From RGDT01 sp964630925 (GTDB lineage: Bacteria > Planctomycetota > Planctomycetia > Gemmatales > Gemmataceae): a stretch of DNA of 64,000 bases. The DNA is taken from assembly GCA_964630925.1 (NCBI GenBank), contig CAZVZK010000013.1, positions 1-64,000 of the forward strand. The letters are read 5' to 3'. This document shows positions 1 to 7,028 of this stretch, in pieces (position 1 is the stretch's first letter; each line of letters starts with the position of its first letter). The translations under genes were made by a program, and so were the position numbers. The notes under the pieces are model-generated. The model ran no database searches. It was given only the letters and a program-made list of their open reading frames with translations, and was not told the origin of the DNA.

Positions 1-91
1 CGGCGCGGGCGGCCCCGTTGTTCAACGCCACCAGCGCCGCCAGGACGCCCACAGCACCGGCACAGAAGCCGGCCGCTAGCCACTTGCGCAT
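1..91 (-). CDS. Partial secreted protein (N-terminus only)
   Basis: Only the first 30 codons are inside the window; the gene continues leftward. It begins MRKWLAAGFCAG and runs through a hydrophobic stretch to about residue 25, then NNGAARA, which reads as a Sec signal peptide with a possible AxA cleavage site. A GGGAGAG ribosome binding site lies a few bases upstream of the ATG at 91. It diverges from the gene at 217. The function cannot be judged from this fragment. Confidence 0.6.
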   Translation of the reverse strand, partial: MRKWLAAGFCAGAVGVLAALVALNNGAARA

Positions 92-216
92 GGTCGCTCT
101 CCCTTTCGGATGTCCGGATGTTCGACCCATGAGGATACTCTACCGGCAATGCGTCATCGCTGGAAGTGCTGGCCTCCCCCGCGTAGGATGGCCCTCAGCC
201 CGAGCGGAGCCTGCCC

Positions 217-783
217 GTGGACATCGCCATCCCCTGCCGTTGCGTCATCCCGATGGGCGACGTGGAATTGTTCGACCCCGGCATCGTCTTCTCGTCGGCG
301 GACGCCCCCGTCGCCTGTCTGAAGATCAGCCCCGCCTCGCGCATCACCGGCTTCTGGACCTACCTCGGCTTCCACTACGACAAGGCCAACTTCGACCTCA
401 TTCTCGAGGTGGGCGGCTCGCCGGCCTGGACCCTCAAGGTCCGTCCCTCCGGCGGGTTGGGCGGCCCTGTCAACGAGGTGTTCACCGCCGACGGCAGGCC
501 CGCGGGCAAGGTCGAGATACAGCGGCAGGCGTTCGTCATGGCTAGCAACTCCAAACGCGCCACCTTCCGCGACGCCGAAGGCGCCGAGGTGGGGCACTGG
601 GAGATCAAGGTCTCGCTCACCGCCGGCTCCAGCGTCATCACCGATACGCGCAGGGGCCGGCGCTACGAGCCGGAGAACACCGCGGGCGGGATCACCCACT
701 TCCGCTCGACGGAGGCCGGCGTCATCGACCCGCGCCTGCTCCTCGCCTGGTGTTTCGCCAACAGGTTCGACTCAGACGATTGA
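217..783 (+). CDS. Hypothetical protein, LURP-one/scramblase-like fold possible
   Basis: A 188-residue soluble protein with no signal peptide or membrane segment. Regularly spaced beta-strand-like segments (VEIQRQAFVMASNSKRATF, VGHWEIKVSL) and the repeated 'property of the cargo' style resemble tubby/LURP-one/scramblase-like beta barrels, but I do not recognise a specific family and the resemblance is weak. The GTG at 217 is used as the start, with a GAGCGGAG-like stretch upstream. An ATG at 253 (MGDVELFDPG) is the alternative and would shorten the protein by 12 residues. Its neighbours, a divergent secreted protein and a downstream metal permease, give no functional clue. Confidence 0.6.
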   Translation: MDIAIPCRCVIPMGDVELFDPGIVFSSADAPVACLKISPASRITGFWTYLGFHYDKANFDLILEVGGSPAWTLKVRPSGGLGGPVNEVFTADGRPAGKVEIQRQAFVMASNSKRATFRDAEGAEVGHWEIKVSLTAGSSVITDTRRGRRYEPENTAGGITHFRSTEAGVIDPRLLLAWCFANRFDSDD

Positions 784-859
784 GCGGCCCGCCGCACCGT
801 GGACGCCTCCGCGGCGTATCGCTACTGGCGGAGGTGCCCCCGCCGAAGGAGCCGATGAC

Positions 860-1834
860 TTGATCCCCCTGTTCGCCGAAGGCCACTGGCTGGAGGAGGC
901 CCTCGCCGGCCTCGCCGCGATGGCCCCCGCCGGCAGCTTCTTCAGCTACCACTGGAACCTGCACGCCCTGCTCGCCCTCATCCTCGTCGCCGTCGCCTGC
1001 GGCGCCGCCGGCCCGCTCGTCGTCGGCGGACGCATGGCCTTCTTCAGCGACGCCCTCGCCCACAGCGCGTTCGCCGGCATCAGCATCGGCTTCGTGCTGT
1101 TCTCCGCTCTCCCCTCGGGCCGCGACCAGGACGCGTTCTGGGGCTTCGTCACCCCCGTCATGGTCGGCTTCGGCATGATGGTCGGCTTCGCGATCGCCTG
1201 GGTCCGCGAACGCACCGGCCTGTCCAGCGACACCGTCATCGGCGTCTTCTTCGCGAGCGCCGTCGGCCTCGCCTCCGCCCTCCGCAAGGTCATCAACGAG
1301 CGCAAGCTCTTCAGCCTCGAGGACTTCCTCTTCGGCGACCCGCTCCTCGTGGGCGGGCCCGACCTCGTCGCCCTCGGCGTCCTCGCCGTCATCACCGCCG
1401 TCCTCCTGTGCTGGATCTACAACCCTCTGATGCTGGGCGGGTTCAGCCCGAGCCTGGCCCTTTCACGCCGCCTGCCGCACCGCCTCGCCAGTTATGCGTT
1501 CATCGTGCTGCTGGCGGTGATCGTCAACCTGTGCGTGCGGACGGTGGGCATCCTCCTGATCAACGCCCTGCTCGTCGTCCCGGCGGCGGCGGCGGTGAAC
1601 CTGTCGCGCGACCTGCGCCGCCTCTTCTGGCTGACGCTGGCCCTCACGCTGTTCTGCTGCATGGCGGGGCTGTTCGTGTCGTGGGAGATCGGCGTGCGCA
1701 CCGATTCGCGTGTCCGCGTCGGCATCCCAGGCGCCGTCGTCCTCGTCGCCGCGGCCGTTTTCGCCGTCTCGATGGCCGTGCGGCCGCTGTGGGCGCTGAC
1801 GAAGCGGAGAACCCCGGCGGAGCCGGCCGCGTAG
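860..1834 (+). CDS. ABC-3 family metal (Zn/Mn-type) transporter permease
   Basis: A 324-residue polytopic membrane protein of the ABC-3 permease type (ZnuB/MntB/TroC-like), which forms the inner-membrane channel for divalent zinc or manganese uptake. The family-typical segment GRMAFFSDALAHSAFAGI sits near residue 55, followed by about eight hydrophobic helices and a C-terminal segment NALLVVPAAAAVNL. The start is TTG at 860: AAGGAG lies about 8 bases upstream, and the nearby ATG at 854 runs into a stop after two codons. No ATPase or solute-binding gene is adjacent, which is unusual for this family, so its partners must be encoded elsewhere. The next gene, 34 bp downstream, is another metal-type permease. 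Confidence 0.88.
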   Translation: MIPLFAEGHWLEEALAGLAAMAPAGSFFSYHWNLHALLALILVAVACGAAGPLVVGGRMAFFSDALAHSAFAGISIGFVLFSALPSGRDQDAFWGFVTPVMVGFGMMVGFAIAWVRERTGLSSDTVIGVFFASAVGLASALRKVINERKLFSLEDFLFGDPLLVGGPDLVALGVLAVITAVLLCWIYNPLMLGGFSPSLALSRRLPHRLASYAFIVLLAVIVNLCVRTVGILLINALLVVPAAAAVNLSRDLRRLFWLTLALTLFCCMAGLFVSWEIGVRTDSRVRVGIPGAVVLVAAAVFAVSMAVRPLWALTKRRTPAEPAA

Positions 1835-1848
1835 GATACAGAGTATCC
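1834..1848. promoter_or_regulatory. Candidate operator palindrome before the His-rich permease
   Basis: GGATAC-AGA-GTATCC is a perfect 6-bp inverted repeat that starts on the last base of the permease stop codon and ends 20 bp before the next ATG. Its position between two metal-transport genes would suit a metalloregulator site, but that is inference. It could equally be a -10-like TATCC sequence that is palindromic by chance. Confidence 0.25.
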
Positions 1849-1868
1849 CCACGCGAGGGTCCGAGCCG

Positions 1869-3965
1869 ATGGCCACTGCTCAGCCGCATTCGCACTCGCA
1901 CGGCGCCGCCGCCGACGAGCGCACGGCGTATTACCTCGACCAGCTATTCGCCATCGGGGCGGCGGGGGCGTTGGCGGCGGTGACCATCGTGCTGTGGCAG
2001 GGCGGCCTGCTGGGCAAGATGCTGCACCCGAACTTCCACCTCTGGGTGGGCCTCGGCGGCATCGTGCTGATGGCGATCATCGCCGTGCGGGCCGTCAACG
2101 TCTGGCTGTCCGCCGACCAGGGCGTCCCCGCTGCCAGCCCCGAGCCGCACGGCCACGGCCACGGCGAGGCGTGCACCCACGACCACGGCGGCGCGATCAC
2201 GACGGAGGCCAGGCACACGCACGGACTGGCCCTCGCGCCGGCGGAAGGGCACTCGCATTCGCATGCACAGGCCGAGCCGCCGGCACACGGACATTCGCAC
2301 GGGCATTCGCACGGCGGGGACGATGGGCACGACCACGGCTGGGCGCCGTGGCGTTACGTCGTGCTGCTGCTGCCGGTGGTGCTGTACTTCCTGGTGCTGT
2401 CGAACCCCGACTTCGACCGCGAGCCGGTGGCGACGCCGTCGAACCCGCTCGACCACATCATCAACTTCATCATCATCTTCAAGAGCATCGTCTGGGAGGC
2501 GTTGCCGTTCATCGTCCTCGGCGCCCTCATCGCCGGTTTCGTCGACGTCTACCTGCCCCAGGGGGCGGTCACGGCGGTCTTGCCGCGCAGCGCCGGGCTG
2601 GCGGTGGCGGTGGGAGGCCTGCTCGGGCTTGTCTTCCCGATGTGCGAGTGCGGCATCGTGCCGATCATGCGGCGGCTCCTGCGGAAGGGGCTGCCGCTCT
2701 CATGCTGCATCGCGTACCTGCTGGCCGGGCCGATCATCAACGTCGTGGTGCTGCTCAGCACCTGGGCGGCGTTCAACAACATGGAGAACGCCTACGTCGG
2801 CGGGCAGCCGTCGTACCAGATGGGCGGTTGGTGGATGCTCGGCTTCCGCGCCGGGCTGGGCTACCTCACCGCCGTGGTCACCGCGATGATCGTCGAGTGG
2901 CAGTACCAGAAGCACGGCGAAGCGCTGCTGATGCCCCTCGCCCGCAAGAGCGAGGCGGAGGCCGAGGGCAACGGCGAGAGGCTGACGGGGGCCGAGCAGG
3001 CGGACAAGGTGAGCGAGGTGGCCCTGCACGACTTCGTGGACATCACCGTGTTCCTGATCCTGGGCGCCGCCCTGGCCGCGACGGCGCGGCTGTTCCTGAC
3101 GCCGGAGCGCATCGCCGAGCTGGGCAGCCAGCACGCCCTCCTGGCCATCGGGCTGATGATGCTCCTGGCGGTGGTGCTGTGCCTGTGCAGCGAGGCCGAC
3201 GCCTTCGTGGCCGCGTCCCTGGTGGCACTGCGGCCCAGCGCCAAGCTGGCGTTCCTGGTCCTGGGCCCGATGCTGGACTTCAAGCTCTACGCGATGTACA
3301 CACGGATCTTCCGGCCGCGGCTGATCCTGACCATCTTCGCCGCGGTGACCGTGCAGGTGTTCATCTACTCCTCGGCCGTGCATTACTGGTGGGAGGCGAA
3401 CAAGGAGAGGCTGGTCGATCCGAAGCCGACGAGGACGCCCATGACGGAGAAGGACATGCTGGCGTCGCGGGGCCGCGCCGAGATCACGCTGCCGCTGCTG
3501 GGGACGCCGACGCCCGGCGGGTTCCACCCGGCGTTGGCGTTGTCGGCGGCGGGGATGGTCGGCATCGACCCGGAGGAGCAGCCGATGGAGATCACGCCGC
3601 TGCAACTGGAGGCGGCGGCGAATCAGGCGCCGATGCGGGCCTTCTACGAGAACAAGCTGGTCTGGCTGACGGGGCGGTTCGTCGGCAACGAGACGGAGTT
3701 CCGCCTGATGCGCTACAAGATCAACTGTTGCGCCGCCGACGCGACGCCGGTGCAGGCGATCCTGCGGATCGACAAGCGGTCGAAGGAGACCATCGATGCG
3801 GCCCTGCTGCGCGACAAGTGGGTCAAGGTGATCGGGCGTATCCGCTTCCTGACGAACAACCAGGGCCAGTACATGCCTGCCGTCTTCATCCTGCCGACGG
3901 CGTCGGAGCCGATGGACAAGCTGATCGAGGTCATCCCGCAGCCGGCCAACCCGATGCTCAACTGA
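1869..3965 (+). CDS. His-rich permease fusion: DUF318/COG0701 permease plus TIGR03943/DUF1980-like domains
   Basis: A 698-residue inner-membrane protein. Residues 1-80 carry two hydrophobic helices, as in the N-terminal half of the TIGR03943 (YcgQ-like) family. Residues 90-155 form a His-rich linker with many HGH, HSH and HDHG units, probably a metal-binding loop. Residues 190-540 are a COG0701/DUF318 permease with the signature MCECGIVPIMRR and a second helix bundle holding CLCSEADAF. Residues 600-690 are a soluble C-terminal domain like that of TIGR03943/DUF1980, including INCCAADATP. In Bacillus the two families are separate adjacent genes (ycgR/ycgQ); here they are one chain. A role in zinc or other soft-metal export or homeostasis is likely from the His-rich loop and the neighbouring ABC-3 permease. 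Confidence 0.85.
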   Translation: MATAQPHSHSHGAAADERTAYYLDQLFAIGAAGALAAVTIVLWQGGLLGKMLHPNFHLWVGLGGIVLMAIIAVRAVNVWLSADQGVPAASPEPHGHGHGEACTHDHGGAITTEARHTHGLALAPAEGHSHSHAQAEPPAHGHSHGHSHGGDDGHDHGWAPWRYVVLLLPVVLYFLVLSNPDFDREPVATPSNPLDHIINFIIIFKSIVWEALPFIVLGALIAGFVDVYLPQGAVTAVLPRSAGLAVAVGGLLGLVFPMCECGIVPIMRRLLRKGLPLSCCIAYLLAGPIINVVVLLSTWAAFNNMENAYVGGQPSYQMGGWWMLGFRAGLGYLTAVVTAMIVEWQYQKHGEALLMPLARKSEAEAEGNGERLTGAEQADKVSEVALHDFVDITVFLILGAALAATARLFLTPERIAELGSQHALLAIGLMMLLAVVLCLCSEADAFVAASLVALRPSAKLAFLVLGPMLDFKLYAMYTRIFRPRLILTIFAAVTVQVFIYSSAVHYWWEANKERLVDPKPTRTPMTEKDMLASRGRAEITLPLLGTPTPGGFHPALALSAAGMVGIDPEEQPMEITPLQLEAAANQAPMRAFYENKLVWLTGRFVGNETEFRLMRYKINCCAADATPVQAILRIDKRSKETIDAALLRDKWVKVIGRIRFLTNNQGQYMPAVFILPTASEPMDKLIEVIPQPANPMLN

Positions 3966-3980
3966 GTGTGGGGTCAACAA

Positions 3981-4130
3981 GGCATACCACGAAATACACG
4001 GAAGACACGAAAAAGCAGACAAAGCAAGCAGGCAAGGAGGCAGAAGAGGACGGCCGCTGTCTTCCTGCTTGATGCCTGCTTCTCTACTTTATCTTCTTTT
4101 TCGTGTCTTCCGTGTATTTCGTGGTATGCC
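3981..4130. repeat. 150-bp near-palindromic intergenic element with perfect 35-bp arms
   Basis: The outer arms 3981-4015 and 4096-4130 are perfect reverse complements (35 bp, containing CCACGAAATACACGGAAGAC). The inner 80 bp is also partly self-complementary: GCAGGCAAGGAGGCAGAAGA pairs imperfectly with TGTCTTCCTGCTTGATGCCTGC. The element fills the gap between the convergent permease and queD genes, so it can act as a bidirectional transcription stop. The base composition (AC-rich arms, AG-rich interior) differs sharply from the flanking genes. The arm sequence resembles 'ACGAAATACACGGAAGACACGAAA' type repeats I recall from environmental bacterial genomes. Confidence 0.85.
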
Positions 4131-4142
4131 CTCTTGCTCACA

Positions 4143-4544
4143 TCAGCGCCGGTAGGTGGCGAAGGCCGACTCCGTCTCCCACAGGCGCACCTCCGTGACG
4201 GGGAATCCGCGCGCGGCCACGTAGTCGAAGATCAGCTTGGCGATGTTCTCCGCCGTCGGGTTCACGTTCATCACCACCACCGGCTCCCCCTGCTCGCGCA
4301 GGAAGGGCAGCGCCGGATCGTCCTTGTGGAGCAGCATGCGGTGGTCGAGCGTGTTATCGATCCACCCGCCGACGACGCGCTTCAATTCACTGAAATCGAC
4401 CACCATGCCCAGGGGGTCCAGCTCCGGCGCCTCCAGCGTGATCTCCGCCAGGCCGTTGTGCCCGTGCAGGTGACGGCACTTGCCGTCGTAGTTCAGCAGG
4501 CGGTGGCCGTAGCAGAAGGCGATCTCCTTCGTCACGCGGAACAT
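4143..4544 (-). CDS. queD: 6-carboxytetrahydropterin synthase (QueD/PTPS family)
   Basis: A 133-residue T-fold enzyme that converts 7,8-dihydroneopterin triphosphate to 6-carboxy-tetrahydropterin, the second step towards preQ0 and queuosine. Zinc ligands and the catalytic cysteine are visible: His14, Cys23 and the HGH pair His27/His29, spaced as in QueD. VDFSELK and LDHRML (the dimer and active-site region) and the late ETESAFATYR (Glu for pterin binding) also match. The ATG at 4544 lies inside the end of queC; the 13-bp overlap indicates translational coupling. queE, queF and tgt are not in the window. Confidence 0.92.
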   Translation of the reverse strand: MFRVTKEIAFCYGHRLLNYDGKCRHLHGHNGLAEITLEAPELDPLGMVVDFSELKRVVGGWIDNTLDHRMLLHKDDPALPFLREQGEPVVVMNVNPTAENIAKLIFDYVAARGFPVTEVRLWETESAFATYRR

Positions 4545-5233
4545 GGCAGGCTCCGGGCGTAGGGGGTCGGGTCGGGCAGGCCGGCGGCGCGGAACGCCAG
4601 GCGGCGCTCGGCGCACTTGGCGCAGTCGCCGCAGTGCCGGCCCCCGGCGGGGCGGTTGCACGAGAACGTCCACTCCAGCGGCAGGCCCAGCGCGTGCCCG
4701 CGGCGCAGCACCTCGGTCTTGCTCAGGCTGCGGTACGGCACCACCACCCGCACGCCGCCGCCGACGCCCTGATTCACCGCGGCGCCGAAGGAGTCGAAGA
4801 AGGAGGGGGTGCCGTCGGGGAACGGGTTGCACTCCAGCGGGGCCATCGCCACGGCGGGCACCTCGTGCAGGTGGCACCACAGGAGCGCCTTCACCAGCAG
4901 GAGGGCGTTGCGGCCCGGCAGGTAGACGGCCTCGTCCGGCTCGCCTGCCTCGGGCACGTTCACTCCCGTCAGGCTCCAGTGCGTGGCGTCGTACAGGTCG
5001 GCCACGGGCATGTCGAGGGTGACGAGGGGCCGTGCGGCGGGGACGGCGGCGAGGAAGCGGCGGAGGTGGTCCTGCTCGGCGTCCTCCCAGTGCAGGCCGA
5101 AGCGGACGTAGACGGGGTGGACGGCGGGGTGGACGCGGGCGGACTCGGCGACGAGGACGGCGCTGTCGGCCCCGCCGGAGACGAGGACGGCCAGCGGCCG
5201 CGACGGGTCGGCGGTGGGGGTCGGCTGTTGCAT
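4532..5233 (-). CDS. queC: 7-cyano-7-deazaguanine synthase (QueC)
   Basis: A 233-residue ATP-dependent enzyme that makes preQ0 from 7-carboxy-7-deazaguanine and ammonia. The PP-loop ATP-binding motif LVSGGADSA is at residues 17-25. The zinc site is the four-cysteine cluster Cys192, Cys201, Cys204 and Cys207. Conserved YLPGRN and PSFFDSF segments lie between. Its ATG at 5233 is separated from the divergent murB gene by 72 bp, which must hold both promoters. It is followed by an overlapping queD, so the two form a preQ0 operon. Confidence 0.94.
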   Translation of the reverse strand: MQQPTPTADPSRPLAVLVSGGADSAVLVAESARVHPAVHPVYVRFGLHWEDAEQDHLRRFLAAVPAARPLVTLDMPVADLYDATHWSLTGVNVPEAGEPDEAVYLPGRNALLLVKALLWCHLHEVPAVAMAPLECNPFPDGTPSFFDSFGAAVNQGVGGGVRVVVPYRSLSKTEVLRRGHALGLPLEWTFSCNRPAGGRHCGDCAKCAERRLAFRAAGLPDPTPYARSLPCSA

Positions 5234-5271
5234 CGACGACAGTTATAGACACGCCGTGGCGGTCCGTCGAT

Positions 5272-5280
5272 GCTATCATG
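5272..5280 (+). promoter_or_regulatory. Candidate -10 element for murB
   Basis: GCTATCATG lies 25 bp before the murB ATG, and an AGGAG ribosome site (5293-5297) lies between. Similar GxTAxxxTG strings precede several other genes here (GTATGATG at 16201, GGTATTCTG at 6983, GTGATACTATCC at 35884). No convincing -35 box is visible at normal spacing. Confidence 0.35.
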
Positions 5281-5305
5281 ACCGGACACGGTAGGAGCGT
5301 ATGTC

Positions 5306-6184
5306 ATGGCGCGACTCGAGGAGCTGAACGACATCATCAAGCGGGAGGAGCCGCTCGCGCCCTACACCCACCTGCGCCTCGGCGGGCCGGCGGAGATGCT
5401 GGTCCAGCCACGTTCGCTCGAAGAGCTGGCGAAGGTAGTCCGCCTCTGCGCCGGCCAGGGGGTGCCGATGCGGGTGCTGGGCTCCGGCTGCAACATGCTC
5501 GTCCGCGACGAGGGCGTCCGCGGGGCGGTGCTGCGCCTCAGCGAGCCGGCGTTCACGTCCATCACCGTCGAGGGCGGGCGGGTGAAGGCCGGGACGGGGG
5601 CGTCGGTGTCGGCGCTGATCTCGGCGGCGGCGCGGCACGGGCTGGCGGGCCTGGAGACGCTCGTCGGCATCCCCGGCACGGTGGGCGGGGCCATCCGCAC
5701 CAACGCCGGCGACCGCGCCGGCGACATCGGCCAGTTCGTCCGCCGCGTCGAGGTGATGGACGGCCACGGCGCCGTGCAGGTGCGCGACCGCGACGAGCTG
5801 CGATTCGGCGACCACGCCAGCAACCTCGATGACCCCGTCCTGCTGTCGGCCGAATTCGCCCTGGAAACTGACTCCCCTGACGCCATCGTCAAGCGGATGC
5901 GCAAGGCGTGGATCCTCCGGAAGGCGGCCCAGCCGGCGACCTTCCAGGCCGCCGGACGCATCTTCAAGAACCCGCGCGGCCTGAACGCCTCCGGGCTACT
6001 GGAGAAGGCGGAGCTGAAGGGGACGAAGGTGGGCGGGGCGGAGGTGAGCGACCGCGACCCGAATTACATCCTCGTCCACCCCGGGGCGACGGCCCGCGAC
6101 GTGCTGCGTCTGATGGAGCTGATGAAGGCCAAGGTGGCGGAGAAACTGCCCGTGGCGCTGGAACAGGAAATCGCCGTGTGGTGA
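5306..6184 (+). CDS. murB: UDP-N-acetylenolpyruvoylglucosamine reductase (MurB), active-site variant
   Basis: A 292-residue FAD-dependent enzyme of peptidoglycan precursor synthesis (UDP-GlcNAc-enolpyruvate to UDP-MurNAc). FAD-binding signatures are clear: LGSGCNMLV, GLETLVGIPGTVGGAIRTNAG, and the C-terminal LEQEIAVW with the conserved Glu. Two catalytic positions look altered. The usual YRxS motif reads DHAS (Asp169-His170-Ala171-Ser172), so the catalytic Arg is His170. The Ser/Cys of the GS/C-x-FKNP motif is Arg218 (AAGRIFKNP). The length and all other motifs are intact, so it is not an obvious pseudogene. The start is ATG at 5306 with AGGAG 8 bases upstream. It overlaps the next gene by 4 bp. 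Confidence 0.9.
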   Translation: MARLEELNDIIKREEPLAPYTHLRLGGPAEMLVQPRSLEELAKVVRLCAGQGVPMRVLGSGCNMLVRDEGVRGAVLRLSEPAFTSITVEGGRVKAGTGASVSALISAAARHGLAGLETLVGIPGTVGGAIRTNAGDRAGDIGQFVRRVEVMDGHGAVQVRDRDELRFGDHASNLDDPVLLSAEFALETDSPDAIVKRMRKAWILRKAAQPATFQAAGRIFKNPRGLNASGLLEKAELKGTKVGGAEVSDRDPNYILVHPGATARDVLRLMELMKAKVAEKLPVALEQEIAVW

Positions 6185-6900
6185 GCGAGGAGCCGCGCCG
6201 CTGGTGGGCCGACCCGCGCCCGTGGCTGTGGCAGCTCGGGTTGCCGCTGCTCGGGGCCGCCGCCCTCGTCGCGGGCCTCCTCGCATTGGGCGCGGGGTCG
6301 CGCGGCTGGCTGCGCTCCGGCGGCGCCGGGGTGCAGCGGTTCGCCGACCTGGAGTGCCCCGCCCCGCCGGGGATGTCGCGGGCGGAGTTCCTGGACGAGG
6401 TCCAGTTCCGCGGCAGCCTGGCGGACGGCATCGACGTGCTCGACCCCGAGGCGGAGGCCCGCGTCCGTGCGGCGCTGCTGCGTCACCCGTGGGTGAAGGC
6501 GGTCGGCGCGGTGGAATTGCGTCGCGGCGTGATGCGCGCCGAGGTGACGTTCCGCGAGCCGGTGCTGCTCGTGAAGGCGCTGGGCCGCAACGCGCTGGGC
6601 CGAGTGTCCGACGCCGAGGGCCAACTCCTGCCGCACGGGGCGGAGGTCTCCGGCCTGCTCGTCTGGGACGGGTCGCCGAAGGAGGCGTTGCCGTCCGTGG
6701 CCGGCGTGGCCGGCGCCCTGCACCCGCACCGCGAACAGCTCGGGATCGTCGGCGCGGCGCTGGCGATGGAGAAGGGCGAGGTGAGCGTGTTGGCCGGCAG
6801 GTCGGCGGTGATCCGCTGGGGCAAGCCTGGGGCGGCGGGCGAGAAGGTGCGGCGTCTCCTGGACGGCGAGCGCGACGTGCGGAATTCGTCCGAGCCGTGA
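6181..6900 (+). CDS. ftsQ: FtsQ/DivIB-like POTRA-domain membrane protein
   Basis: A 239-residue bitopic protein. After a short cytoplasmic segment rich in Trp and Arg there is one transmembrane helix (about residues 17-38, LGLPLLGAAALVAGLLALGA). An extracytoplasmic POTRA-like region follows at about residues 75-145, with RAALLRHPWVKAVGAVELRR and RAEVTFREPVLLVKA, as in FtsQ. The start is GTG at 6181, with GTGA overlapping the murB stop. Position is the strongest support: murB followed directly by ftsQ is the classical dcw order. FtsQ normally bridges the divisome to septal wall synthesis; planctomycetes lack FtsZ, so the role here is unclear. Sequence similarity outside the POTRA core is low. 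Confidence 0.68.
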   Translation: MSEEPRRWWADPRPWLWQLGLPLLGAAALVAGLLALGAGSRGWLRSGGAGVQRFADLECPAPPGMSRAEFLDEVQFRGSLADGIDVLDPEAEARVRAALLRHPWVKAVGAVELRRGVMRAEVTFREPVLLVKALGRNALGRVSDAEGQLLPHGAEVSGLLVWDGSPKEALPSVAGVAGALHPHREQLGIVGAALAMEKGEVSVLAGRSAVIRWGKPGAAGEKVRRLLDGERDVRNSSEP

Positions 6901-7028
6901 GTCACACGACGCCTGGCGATGCGTCCGGGGCCGACCTGCCGGCTGGCGGCGCATCGGGGGGGCTGCCCTGCCGGCACGCGTTGGTATTCTGACGGGGTGC
7001 CCGCTGACGGCCCAAGGAGCACCTCCCC

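Noticed and set aside
5234..5305. preQ1 riboswitch upstream of queC
   Set aside because: The gap is only 72 bp and shared with murB; no C-rich loop plus A-rich tail arrangement typical of preQ1 aptamers could be seen.
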